From positions 124,001 through 188,000 of the forward strand of contig OOIN01000011.1 of the NCBI GenBank assembly GCA_900323505.1: 64,000 nucleotides of DNA. Direction: 5' to 3'. Both the position numbers and the translations under genes were made by a program. This document shows positions 42,964 to 52,677 of the stretch, piece by piece. The stretch's first letter is position 1; the number at the start of each line of letters is the position of its first letter. The DNA comes from Ustilago trichophora. Lineage: Eukaryota; Basidiomycota; Ustilaginomycetes; Ustilaginales; Ustilaginaceae. The notes under the pieces were generated by a model. That model was given only the letters and a program-made list of their open reading frames with translations. It ran no database searches and was not told the origin of the DNA.

Positions 42964-45900
42964 TCACTTTTTCTTCTTCTTCGCCGCTCCAGCCGCAGCA
43001 CCAGTCGTTGGAGTCGCCGCTCTACTACCCACATTACTACCGTTATCCAACGCCCTCTTCTTCCCTCCACCTCCAATCTTCTTCTCTTCATCCTCTACCT
43101 CCTTCAACACCAGAAGCACCAGCGTGTTGCATCGTCTACCCAACTCTTGCGGAGTTCGACTCTTGATAAACCAATCGAATCTGAATCCTGACCAACTCAT
43201 CACGTCTTTTTTAATCCTGTCATACGTATCTCCTTCTCCAAGTCCATATTCGGCCAATTTGACAAGTAGGAATCGATCCTCCTCTTCAGAGTACGACTTG
43301 CCCTTGTTTTGTCCATAGTGGATCTTGAGCTGAAGCAAAGGTTGACGGTACGAATTGACTTTCTTCTTGAGCACCGCTTCTTGGTGTTGTTGCTTGGCCA
43401 GTTTGGATTCACCCTCTTCGATACGAGCTACGAGCTTGGCATGATCGGCAAGTTCGTCAATTCGATCCCAAAACACTTTGCTGTACTCCCGAACCTCCTT
43501 TTCGGTCTTGGACAGATCCGGCATATCCGCAGCGATGAGTGCAAACGCTTTACGACCGTACCTCTCACAACCGCGAACAAAGATCTGGAACTCTCGTCGG
43601 TTCCAATTTCCAAATCCTTCTTGGGCAAGTTGCTCCTTCTCCTCCACTTCTTCCTCGGTGAGAGGTTCGGCAGTGTCGATGAACTCTTGCTCCTTTTTAC
43701 GCTCTTCTTCGGCCTCAGAGGCCGTCTCGCCTTCGTTGACCTCGCGAAGCGGTACGCGGTAGCCAATGGATCGTTGGTAGGCGGCAGTCTCGCGTTCTTG
43801 CAGCTCGCTCAGGCGTGGAGGGTAGAATTGGAAATCGTTGATGTTGATCTGTTTCGGTGCACGCGGTGCTTTAGGCTGAGTAGGTTTGGGTCCAACCCGC
43901 ATAGCATCGCGATAATAGTTGTCGATGGAATAGTTGGCTTTGCGTTCACGTTTGCTAGGCTCGATCCAAAGCTGACCGATAGGCTTTCGTTCCGAGAAAT
44001 CGTTACCCTCCCAGTTGTACACCGTGTCAGACTTGAAGTTGTTCAGATCGTCCAAGTTGAGTCCCTGGTACTTGGCCTGAATCGCCTGGGTGCGTTCTTC
44101 ACCTTTCGAGATGATGGCGTCAATGTCTTCGTTGATCGACATGTCTTCCTTGTTCGAGATGATCTTCTCGGCACCGTGCTGGATCATGTCGACGAGGTCT
44201 TCCTTGGACTGGGCGGCTTTGGCGGCCTGTTGGGCGCGACCTTGCTGGATGACGAGTTGGTCAAGTCGAAGCTTTTGCGCAGCTCGATCGAGGATACGCT
44301 CTTCGATGGCATGCTCGGTGACGAATCGGAAGACGTACACCTGTTTGGTCTGTCCAATACGGTGGGCACGGTCCATAGCCTGCAGATCCGCCTGCGGGTT
44401 CCAGTCCGAATCGAAGAGCACGACAATGTCGGCCGTAGTCAGATTGATACCGAGACCACCGGCCCTGGTCGTAAGCAGAAAGATAAACTTTTCCGATCCG
44501 GGCTTGTTGTACTCGTCAATCGCCGCGATGCGATCCTCATGAGCAGTGCCACCGTCAATACGGCAGTACTGATACTCGCGGAAGAGGCAGTAATCCTCCA
44601 AGATGTCGAGCATACGACTCATCTGACTGAAAATCAGCACACGAGAACCCTTCTCCTTCATCTTGCGCAGCAATCGATCCAAAATCACCATCTTGCCCGA
44701 GTTGTCGACCAGATGCTCATCCGTCGTAAAAGGCGGACCGGGCTCAGCGCCATCGAACAGATACGGATGGTTACAGCACTTGCGAAGCTGCATAACGATG
44801 TTGAGCAGACGCGTCTTGCCTTCCTTTTTGCCGACACCGCCGTTGACAGCGTCAATGTCCTTCTCGAGGATACTCTTGTACCACTTGCGCTGCATGTCGG
44901 TCAGGCCAACAAAGATGTTGATCTCCTTTTTGGGGAGGAGCGACTTTTCGACATCGGCTTTGACACGACGCAAGAGGAAAGGTCGAAGCACTTTGTGCAG
45001 CTGCTGAACGACCTGATCCTGATTTTCATCGCCTTTGCCCTTGAACCAGCTCTCAAAGTCTTCCGAGTTGCTAAAGACATCGGGGAGCAAAAAGTTGAGC
45101 AACGACCACAACTCCATCAGGTTGTTCTGCAGCGGCGTACCCGTGATCAACAGACGCGAACGCGAGTTAAAGGCACGTACGATCTGCGAGAGCATCGAAT
45201 CGACGTTCTTGATACGGTGCGCTTCGTCAATGACGATGTACTCCCAGGAGAGCTTCTTGAGCGCGCTCTTCTCGCGCAGACACATCTCGTAGGTGGTGAT
45301 GAGTACGTCAAAGTCTTGAGGGAGGAGGTGGTCCTGGATGACCTTTTCGCGCTCTTCCTTGGAGCCTTTGAGTGTGACTACGTTGAAGCCGGGGACCCAG
45401 CGCTGGAACTCGCGGTACCAGTTGTCGAGGGTGGATTTGGGAACGACGACCAGGTGGAAGCCCGGAGTGTCGCGGAAGTCTCTAAGGTAGCCGAGGAACG
45501 AGATGGTCTGCAGCGTCTTTCCGAGACCCATCTCGTCAGCCAAAATGCCGTTGATACCGTTGTGGTAGAGCGAGATCATCCAGTTGAGACCCTGGATCTG
45601 GTAGTCTCGCATGGCACCGCCCTTGACGTAAGCTGGCGATTCGTTGAAGACGAAGCTGTCCTCTTCATCGTCACCTCCCTCCTTGAGGAGCTCCTCGTCC
45701 TCCTCCTTCTCCGTCTTTCTGCGACGGTTGTCTCCGCCCTTCTTGGCCTTTTTGCTGCTAGATTGCTGCGACTCTTCGAGCATCTTTGCAAACTCTTCGT
45801 CGCGTTCCTTTTTGATATCGATGAAATGCTGGAAGAGCTCGGTCTGACCGAGAAGGTACGAGAAACGCTTCATGCTATCTGCGAGTTTGGACTTGGCCAT

Positions 45901-46281
45901 CTCTTCGCGCGTGCTGGCGAGTGTTTCGTTCTGCGCGGCCTTGACGGCTCTTTCCTGCTTACGTGCTGCGGCACGCTCGTTCTTCTCGCGCTCCTTCTCG
46001 AGCTGTCGAGCAGTCTTGGAGGGGGAAGCCATCGAGACGTCTCCGTCGTCGTCGAGCTGATCGGCATCGTCGTCGTCGTCCGAGTCAGCGTCGCGCTTGT
46101 TGGGTGGAGTCTGTGCTCTGGAGACGGACGCGGAGGCTGTGGGAGCTCGGCTGAGGTCGGCAGAGATAGGGATATAATCGGAGAGCTTATCCTGGTCTTC
46201 CCAGTTCTTTGCGTCGCGCATTGCTGGAGGAAGCGCCGACGGCTTGAGGTGACCGTTGGTGCCGTTGGGCGTATCCGACAT
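42964..46281 (-). CDS. ISWI-family chromatin-remodelling ATPase
   Basis: An intronless frame of 1105 aa. After an acidic and coiled N-terminal region comes a complete SNF2 ATPase: GILADEMGLGKTLQT (Walker A, about residue 245), VIDEAHRIKN (Walker B, about 352), LITGTPLQNNLMELWSLLNF, and the helicase C half with TRAGGLGINL and DRAHRIGQTKQVYVFR. The C-terminus has the HAND, SANT (FGNWNRREFQIFVRGCERYG, about 890) and SLIDE (about 980-1040) modules that define ISWI rather than SWI/SNF, CHD or INO80 types. A conserved FLLVKLAEYGLGEGD and WSGFRFDWFIKSR lie in SLIDE. The enzyme slides and spaces nucleosomes; fungal counterparts are Isw1 and Isw2. It ends with a Lys run (AKKKKK) that may aid nuclear import. 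The opposite strand is open for 996 codons, a codon-bias shadow. Confidence 0.96.
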   Translation of the reverse strand: MSDTPNGTNGHLKPSALPPAMRDAKNWEDQDKLSDYIPISADLSRAPTASASVSRAQTPPNKRDADSDDDDDADQLDDDGDVSMASPSKTARQLEKEREKNERAAARKQERAVKAAQNETLASTREEMAKSKLADSMKRFSYLLGQTELFQHFIDIKKERDEEFAKMLEESQQSSSKKAKKGGDNRRRKTEKEEDEELLKEGGDDEEDSFVFNESPAYVKGGAMRDYQIQGLNWMISLYHNGINGILADEMGLGKTLQTISFLGYLRDFRDTPGFHLVVVPKSTLDNWYREFQRWVPGFNVVTLKGSKEEREKVIQDHLLPQDFDVLITTYEMCLREKSALKKLSWEYIVIDEAHRIKNVDSMLSQIVRAFNSRSRLLITGTPLQNNLMELWSLLNFLLPDVFSNSEDFESWFKGKGDENQDQVVQQLHKVLRPFLLRRVKADVEKSLLPKKEINIFVGLTDMQRKWYKSILEKDIDAVNGGVGKKEGKTRLLNIVMQLRKCCNHPYLFDGAEPGPPFTTDEHLVDNSGKMVILDRLLRKMKEKGSRVLIFSQMSRMLDILEDYCLFREYQYCRIDGGTAHEDRIAAIDEYNKPGSEKFIFLLTTRAGGLGINLTTADIVVLFDSDWNPQADLQAMDRAHRIGQTKQVYVFRFVTEHAIEERILDRAAQKLRLDQLVIQQGRAQQAAKAAQSKEDLVDMIQHGAEKIISNKEDMSINEDIDAIISKGEERTQAIQAKYQGLNLDDLNNFKSDTVYNWEGNDFSERKPIGQLWIEPSKRERKANYSIDNYYRDAMRVGPKPTQPKAPRAPKQININDFQFYPPRLSELQERETAAYQRSIGYRVPLREVNEGETASEAEEERKKEQEFIDTAEPLTEEEVEEKEQLAQEGFGNWNRREFQIFVRGCERYGRKAFALIAADMPDLSKTEKEVREYSKVFWDRIDELADHAKLVARIEEGESKLAKQQHQEAVLKKKVNSYRQPLLQLKIHYGQNKGKSYSEEEDRFLLVKLAEYGLGEGDTYDRIKKDVMSWSGFRFDWFIKSRTPQELGRRCNTLVLLVLKEVEDEEKKIGGGGKKRALDNGSNVGSRAATPTTGAAAGAAKKKKK

Positions 46282-47210
46282 GGTATGGTGGTCGTGTGAT
46301 GTAAAGCGAAGTTAAGTTGATAGGAGGAGCGGTCGTATCTGCACACCAGTGCCGGAAAGAGTCGTGATCAGCAAGGACACAAATTGTGCTCAGCTGGAAG
46401 GATTGCTTGGCGGAATGATGTTTCAAGATGGTAAGGAATAAAAGTGATGAAGAGACGGTGTGCTGGATCCTCAAGTCGATGCAAAGGAGTGGGAAGCACC
46501 CTTGAAGGATGAGGATGCAGGTAGGGATCGGACGAGTCAACCACAAGGAGCGAAGTTTAAGGAAGGAAGGATTGCGGTTGAAAGAAGGTGACGAGAAGGA
46601 AAGAAAAAAAGAAAGGTGAGAGAATGATGTGAGGAGAGGAAGGAGAGAAGGTCAGAGTGGAGATTTGAGCTCAGCTTTGGCTACCACCTCGCGATGTCAA
46701 GAGAGCGCGCGATGAGGAGCGAGCGTCTAAGAGTGCACCAGCAGCACCAAGCAACAGCAGCAGCAGCCCTCGAGGAGCAGAGTTGCTCTTTGCTTACAGA
46801 AATTCTTCCCGGCCGGATTCGAAGAGGCACACTCTCTGCAGTCTGCTGCTTCTGCTGCTCTCAAGGCGGGGAGGGAAAAAATCGCGAAACGCGTCTCACA
46901 CTGGCTCATGAACACGACCAAAAGAAGGTGGAGTTTGAGCAGCTTCAGCTGACAGCTCGGATCAACGCGTTGAGTTTGCTCTCAAACCCAAATGTCGCAC
47001 GAGTGCTGCTGCTGTATCGAGAATCACTCTGCATCACCTGGCTTCCTCTTGACCCGATACAGATGGCTTCCTGTTGCTCTTCACATCCACGTAGCATACA
47101 GCGAGATTGAACGGAAAGAAAAAAAAAAACAAGGCACGAGGCACGTCTATGATTTTGAGAGATTGCGTGGTAACTATAGAAACAAAAAAGGGCCCCTTTC
47201 AGGATATCAT
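46282..47210. other. intergenic region upstream of ISWI, downstream of the folate enzyme
   Basis: About 930 bases. The left half is the ISWI promoter, with an A/G-rich stretch at about 46555-46660. No gene is supported. Confidence 0.4.
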
Positions 47211-49139
47211 TTACTGGGTCGACTCGGACAGCTCACGGTACTCGACCAGACGGAGCAGATTCCTCTGGAGCATGGCAATCGTCGTCTTGCCAATAGCCGG
47301 CAAGTACATCGACGCACGCGTCCTAACATCGGGCTTGAAGTTCTTCTCGCTCGAAAAGTTGACGCAGACGGCACCGGGCTTGATCCACTCGGTCTCGACC
47401 TTGTAGTTGGCCGAGGGTACACCAGAGATGACCACATCCGAGGCGCGAATGCACTCCTCGGCGGTCATGTTGCAGTTCCTGACCACGTGGTGTGGGCGAA
47501 GCTGCGAGGCCGTGTTCTGGGCGTGCGCCTTCTTGACGATCTCGGATCGGGCGCGACCCTGAGGCTCGGACGAGGGCTCGGCGGCGCGCTTGTTGAACTC
47601 TTGGATCGAGTCAATGTCGACCGAGTACACCTTGGCACCGTCGTTGGAGAGAAGCGCGGCAAGAGGGCGGCCAACAACTTCGGAGCGGTTGATAACGGTG
47701 ATGGTCTTACCGTAGAGGCGATCGCCGTAGGGAAGTTCACGGTCGTAGACGCCGATGGCCTCGAGACATTTGACCATGGCCAAGGGTGTGCAGGGCAGAA
47801 TGGATTTGGCCATACCGGGGGGAACCTGCTCACCATCCAGGGCCTCACGGGTGGCACGCTCCTCGGGAAGCTCGCGAGTGGTGCCGGGAGCGTTGCCGAG
47901 CTTGGCAGGCGAGATCCATCGCACGTTGTGGTACATGTTCCAGCAGTAGCTGAAGTGAAGACCTTCAACATCCTTGCGTGGGTCGACAATCTGCTGGAGG
48001 TAGGTGTCCTGACGGCCGAAGAAGATCGGGTAGTAAACCATGATACCGTGCACCTTGTCATCCGCGTTGGCAGCGATGATTAGGTCCTCGACATCGGCTT
48101 CGAGGTCAAAGTCGGGGGCAGAACCCTTGTGGTCCTCTTCCTTGACCTCAACCGAGTCGTCCCAGGTCTTCCAGATCTCGAATTCGATGCCGACGGCCTC
48201 ACAGGCCTTGCGCGTCCATTCGGCGTAGGCTACACTGGGAGGGCTAGGAGTGGCGAGGATACCGACGAGCTTGGGTCTAGACTTGCCCTGGTCGAGACGG
48301 GCCTGAATGGCCTCCTTGATGGCATCTTGGTAAGGAGCGGCAATGCCGGAAGCCTGGACAAGCTTGCCGGGATTCTCGGCGCTGGGCACCGAGCCGGGCT
48401 GGGAAGAATGCTGGACGATGGGTTCAGACATGCTGCTAGCTACGCCACGAAGCACGTCGTTGGGTTGTACGGGGCTGATCGAGTTGCCTTGGCGATCAAA
48501 GGCGTGGACGAGGTCGGAAGCCGAAAGCTGGTAGCTGGGCTCAAAGTCGCAAACAGTGGCACGGTGGAACGTGTCAAGAAGCGAGTTGAACTGAGCCTTA
48601 CGTTGGGTACGGACGTACGAAGGCTCGCGGAAGGTTCCTTTGCCTCGGAGTCGAGGGGTCAGAGGAAGCGCCGAAGTGGAAGAAGAAGCGGAGGTGGAGG
48701 GAGAAGAGAAGCTTCCAGTCGAGGGAGAGGACCGAAGCGACGAAGGACGAGCGAGCTTGTCGAGGAGCGAGTTGAGGTGGGAAAGGTCGAGACCGTTGAG
48801 ATCCGACTTTGAGGATTGGCTGGATGTGTGGAACGCCGAGCTGATTCGGAGCGTTGGTGTGGTCTGGAGGGAAGAAGACGCCGAAGAGGAGATGGAGGAG
48901 GCGAGGCTGGGAGTGCTGCCACGGACTGATGTAGTCACGGGTTGAACGGGAGCAGAGAAGGCGTCCAAGAGCGAAGTGTCAGTGGTCAAGGATCGCGAGC
49001 AAGAGCAAGGTGGTAGAAGCTTGGACGCAGAGGTTGACATGGCAGCGGCGACAACAGCAGTGAAAGCAGCAGTAGCCGAGGTAGTGGAGCAAGAGGAGCG
49101 GTTGGCGAGCTGGATTCGAGCGGTAAGGAGCGAGCGCAT
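47211..49139 (-). CDS. MTD1: NAD-dependent methylenetetrahydrofolate dehydrogenase with 236-residue N-terminal extension
   Basis: An intronless frame of 642 aa. From the internal Met at residue 237 (48431; MSEPIVQHSS) onward it matches the fungal monofunctional, NAD-specific Mtd1 family: GIMVYYPIFFGRQDTYLQQI, DVEGLHFSYCWNMYHNVRW, SILPCTPLAMVKCLEAIG, TVINRSEVVGRPLAALLSND and NFSSEKNFKPDV. The enzyme oxidises 5,10-methylene-THF to 5,10-methenyl-THF in one-carbon metabolism; in yeast it is cytosolic and 320 aa long. The extension begins MRSLLTARIQLANRSSCSTT, basic, hydroxylated and free of acidic residues over its first 50, like a mitochondrial presequence, then has Ser-rich linkers and a charged block (KGTFREPSYVRTQRKAQFNS) with no family I know. 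Initiation at both Mets could give mitochondrial and cytosolic forms. Identity of the enzyme part is firm, the extension's role is not. Confidence 0.92.
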   Translation of the reverse strand: MRSLLTARIQLANRSSCSTTSATAAFTAVVAAAMSTSASKLLPPCSCSRSLTTDTSLLDAFSAPVQPVTTSVRGSTPSLASSISSSASSSLQTTPTLRISSAFHTSSQSSKSDLNGLDLSHLNSLLDKLARPSSLRSSPSTGSFSSPSTSASSSTSALPLTPRLRGKGTFREPSYVRTQRKAQFNSLLDTFHRATVCDFEPSYQLSASDLVHAFDRQGNSISPVQPNDVLRGVASSMSEPIVQHSSQPGSVPSAENPGKLVQASGIAAPYQDAIKEAIQARLDQGKSRPKLVGILATPSPPSVAYAEWTRKACEAVGIEFEIWKTWDDSVEVKEEDHKGSAPDFDLEADVEDLIIAANADDKVHGIMVYYPIFFGRQDTYLQQIVDPRKDVEGLHFSYCWNMYHNVRWISPAKLGNAPGTTRELPEERATREALDGEQVPPGMAKSILPCTPLAMVKCLEAIGVYDRELPYGDRLYGKTITVINRSEVVGRPLAALLSNDGAKVYSVDIDSIQEFNKRAAEPSSEPQGRARSEIVKKAHAQNTASQLRPHHVVRNCNMTAEECIRASDVVISGVPSANYKVETEWIKPGAVCVNFSSEKNFKPDVRTRASMYLPAIGKTTIAMLQRNLLRLVEYRELSESTQ

Positions 49140-50211
49140 AGAACACCTAACGCAGGGGCTTCTGGCGCGCTGTGTGCTGCTGAATAGGAAGTGATGGTGG
49201 TGATGATGCAGGTGCCGCCAGAAATGCGGTGGAATGGGGGGTCTCGACTCTGACTCGAGACAGGCTGTGGGTATCGAGACTGCGCCCAGTGACCGAGACC
49301 GTGTGGTGCTGACGAGCGCCGGTTGACCTCTTCCTGCTTATGAAGTTGTGGTTTGGTGGGTGGTGCGGTCGATGTTGCCTCGAAACGTGCGAGTGATTGC
49401 GTTGGTGGTAATGGCGTTGGCAGATATGATGGTGGGAGAGAGGCTACCTGGTCCGAATGGATGTCCACTTTGACGAAAGCGACGATGCTAGAGGCTACTA
49501 CCGCTGCTCTTGTTGCTACTGCTGTGTGCCGACACTGCCACTGTCGGGGGATGCCGAAGCATACACTTGACTCTGCGTCAAAGGAGCAGCTCAGGGCAGG
49601 TGGCTAGGGACAGGCACTTCCGCTTTGACCCTGAGCGGGAAGGCAAGGGGAGACTGCTACGTTCTTGTCAAAACTTACCTGCTGTACCGAAGAAAGAAGC
49701 TTTTATTGTTGTTGCTGTTGCTGCTGCTGCTGCTCGTGAAGAGGAAGCGAAGCCAGCCCTGATGGACAGATGAGGCGGAATGATGGGCAAAGAGAGACGC
49801 TTGGAGTGTCAAACAGAGGTTGGAGGCTGAATGAGAAAAGAGAATCACAAAATATGCCAAAGCTATCAACCAAGCAGGCAAGGAGGAAGGGGTCAAGCGT
49901 GGGAATCTTCCAAAAAAAAAAATGTGACACGGAAGAAGAAAAAAAAAGTTGTCATGCTGAACTGCTGCTGCTGATTTCGAGTCAATGCGCCGCCGCCAAA
50001 TTTTAAATGAGATAGCATTGCAGGGAGGGAGAGAAAAAAAAAATCTTGATAAGAAATCACAATCAGCACTCACTGCTTCACTACTTGACGGGTACGCTCT
50101 GCTTCGCTTAGCGCTCTTCGAGACGAGGGAGAGATCCGACAGCACACAGCAACAGAGCCAGTTGAATCATGTTAAAACTCAGAAATTAGCAAGAAATTGA
50201 GAGTCGAGTGC

Positions 50212-50271
<60 letters not shown>

Positions 50272-51346
50272 GGGCTGCGTTTGGGGTCTGCATGTGCTGC
50301 TGTGCTGGTGCTGCTTCTTTGAGGCGCTACAGTAGTGTGTCTGAAGGCGGAGCCTGGATCTGCGACGCGTTTGTTGTCGCTATGGCCTTGCTTGGCTAGG
50401 AACCCGAACAGCAGCCCGTTCCCGCAGCCGCTTTCGGAAAGGCTGGCAGGTACAACTACAGTACCACTCGCCCCGCTCTTTCTCTGTTCTATATCAAAGG
50501 TGAGGAGATGCAAGGAGGTTCCAATGGCGCGTCCCACCCCTCTTCCGTGTCCGAGGCTATGGTAAGTTTACTCTTGCCTCTTGCTTGCCGTGCCTGATTG
50601 CACTTTCGTCGATGGATCCACGACAAGAGCGACCGATCCAAAGTGTGTTTGTGTTACTACACGCAAAATAGTGTCCTAAGCAATGTCTTTACGAACTCAG
50701 TGGTGTGAGATGATCGTCGACTCCGACCTCTGAAAGATCTATGGGTCAAAGCGGGGCGTTACCATCTTTCGGACACTCCGCTCTGTCTCAATCACGCGCT
50801 AACAAGGAGGTTGGTTGCACCTTTGCTCTCCGACGCATTCGCATTTTTACATTTTGCATCCTGAGAGTGTCGGTCGCAAAGAGCAATCTTGTGACCTCTT
50901 AAGCGGATCGTCCGTCATGTAGCAGCTTGGGTCAAAGCGATGTGAAGCCTTGCTGCTGTGCTCTTTCGAAACAAGCGTCTAGTCGGGATGTCCCCTCATC
51001 CCCGTGTCAGGTCGCCGGTGCCCATCACACTCGTGATCAGTCAAGCAGCATCATCCTATGCCCCTGAAACAGTGGCATTCGCTCTGGCATTCGAGCGTAT
51101 GAGCTCTCATAACCAACGACAGCATCCTGACATGCTGCAAAACTATCGTGCTATCGGGGTCGAAACTTGCTTGACTTGTCATCGGCGATCTGCTCTCTGT
51201 CAATTTTGCGGAAGTCGGAAATTCACACAGCAACACTTGCCAACCCTGTCTTTGTTGCTGCGCATCTTTCTTCCGACTCTTTCTCCTCCACTTCTCGCTC
51301 CTCTACCACCTCTTACATCCTCAGCTTCGGTCAATGAAGACACGGC
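49140..51346. other. divergent intergenic region, folate enzyme / SF3B6
   Basis: About 2.2 kb. It contains a TGC/TTG-rich patch at about 49700-49735, A-rich runs near 49911-49922 and 50034-50043, a TG microsatellite, and two exon-like fragments at 50508-50561 and 50741-50806 that I could not join into a gene. No gene is firmly supported. Confidence 0.4.
50214..50267. repeat. (TG)27 microsatellite
   Basis: Fifty-four bases of uninterrupted TG repeat in the region between the folate enzyme and SF3B6 genes. Confidence 0.95.
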
Positions 51347-51857
51347 ATGGCTAGCCATTCTTCCGTCGGTGCTGCCCGCCAGCACAGTCGCATCCTCTTT
51401 GTCAAAAATCTCAACTACACTACCACCGGTGCCGATCTCTATCACGTCTTTGGGCGCTACGGTGCCATCCGACAGATTCGACTCGGCGATGGACCCAAGA
51501 CAAAGGGCACAGCTTATGTAGTCTACGAAGAGATGGCGGATGCCAAGCGCGCATCGGATAATCTGAACGGTTTCCATCTCAACGAGCGATATATTGTTGG
51601 TGAGTTTCGTCTGATCAAGACCAGAGCTACTCGTCGCCAAAGTCTACACCTCTTTTGCCGGTTGACATTTGAACAGGGGGGAAAGCGTCGAATGATTCGG
51701 AAAGACAATTACTGACACTCGAATCACTCGTACGCTTTCATCTCGAACAGTGCTATTTCACATGCCAGCAAGGCTCGCAGCAAAAGCAGATCTCGCAAGA
51801 AGAGAGGAAGAGTTGGCAGAGCTCAAGGCGCTTCATAACATTGTCGACGAGGCTTGA
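51347..51857 (+). CDS. SF3B6: splicing factor 3B subunit 6 (SF3b14/p14), two exons
   Basis: Exon 1 is 51347-51599, a 151-base intron follows (donor GTGAGT at 51600, acceptor AACAG ending at 51750), exon 2 is 51751-51857; the phase-1 junction gives 119 aa. The protein is a single RNA-recognition motif with RNP2 RILFVKNL and RNP1 KGTAYVVYEE. The spliced junction reads RYIVVLFHMPARL, matching the RYLVVLYYN segment of human p14, which strongly supports the intron. Length also fits (human 125 aa). In the U2 snRNP this protein sits next to the branch-point adenosine and binds SF3B1. Saccharomyces cerevisiae lacks it, while intron-richer fungi keep it. Reading through the intron would give a wrong C-terminus of 122 aa. 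Confidence 0.93.
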
Positions 51858-52677
51858 CCCTCAGACGGCTCCCGTTGCGCATACCACACATCTGCGCTCA
51901 AACTCTAGCCACGCAGGCCGACTCTTTGTTTTCCTGCCATACTGCTGCTGCCGACCAAGTTCGATCCGGCTCCCGACGTTCGGCCCGATTGGTTCACTTT
52001 GCAGCCATGGGCCGTTCAATTGCCACGATCGCCGTGAACTCGTCTGTTCTCAGTGCCGATTTGCGTCGTTTGAAGCTGATCCAAAGCGGTCATGCGGCGT
52101 ATTGTACTTGTACCGTTTCAATGCTATCATTACTACCAAAGCTGATGTTGTTACACCCTCCCGTTGCACGCCGGAGCCTCTTGAGATTCTGAATGTCAGC
52201 CCCTAGCTTCTCATTCGATCCATCGCGATTTGTCCAGGGGCGCCATTGCCATCGATTCCACCTTCCGAAAGCTCACCCCTTCCTGCACCTGGCAAGTGTT
52301 GAAGAGTTTTGGGGCGGCTGATCGCCGATCTGATACGGCTGCTAAAAGAATCGCGATTCAAATTGGACAGAGACGGCGTTTGGACGCTGTTCGGCTATCA
52401 ATTTTTCGATGCTTCTCCAGGGAGTCGACGGGCGAGCTGGTTGCCGAGCGTCCGGATGGTTGAAGGCCGGGGAGCCACCGAATCTCGTCTTGTCGCGCAG
52501 CGTCTCACAGCGCCGGTTGGACGATAGCTTTGCCTGCCTTACCCCGCTCTGCCCCACAATCTTCATCTTCATCTAGTAACTCACAACCTTTTTCCTCTTC
52601 TCCATCTCTATCTTTTCCCTCCCCCCCAAAAAAAATTCCTTTCTACACCCTTTACCCGTAGAGAAAGCATTGCAAGA
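51858..52677. other. intergenic region between SF3B6 and GST-like gene
   Basis: About 820 bases. Several short open frames occur (for example from 52007 and 52309) without a recognisable domain. The last 120 bases are pyrimidine-rich leader of the GST-like gene. No gene is supported. Confidence 0.4.

Noticed and set aside
43309..46299. 996-codon open frame on the plus strand opposite ISWI
   Set aside because: It lies entirely antisense to a gene with unmistakable ISWI domains; GC-rich third positions remove stop codons from that antisense frame. Its translation has no recognisable domain.
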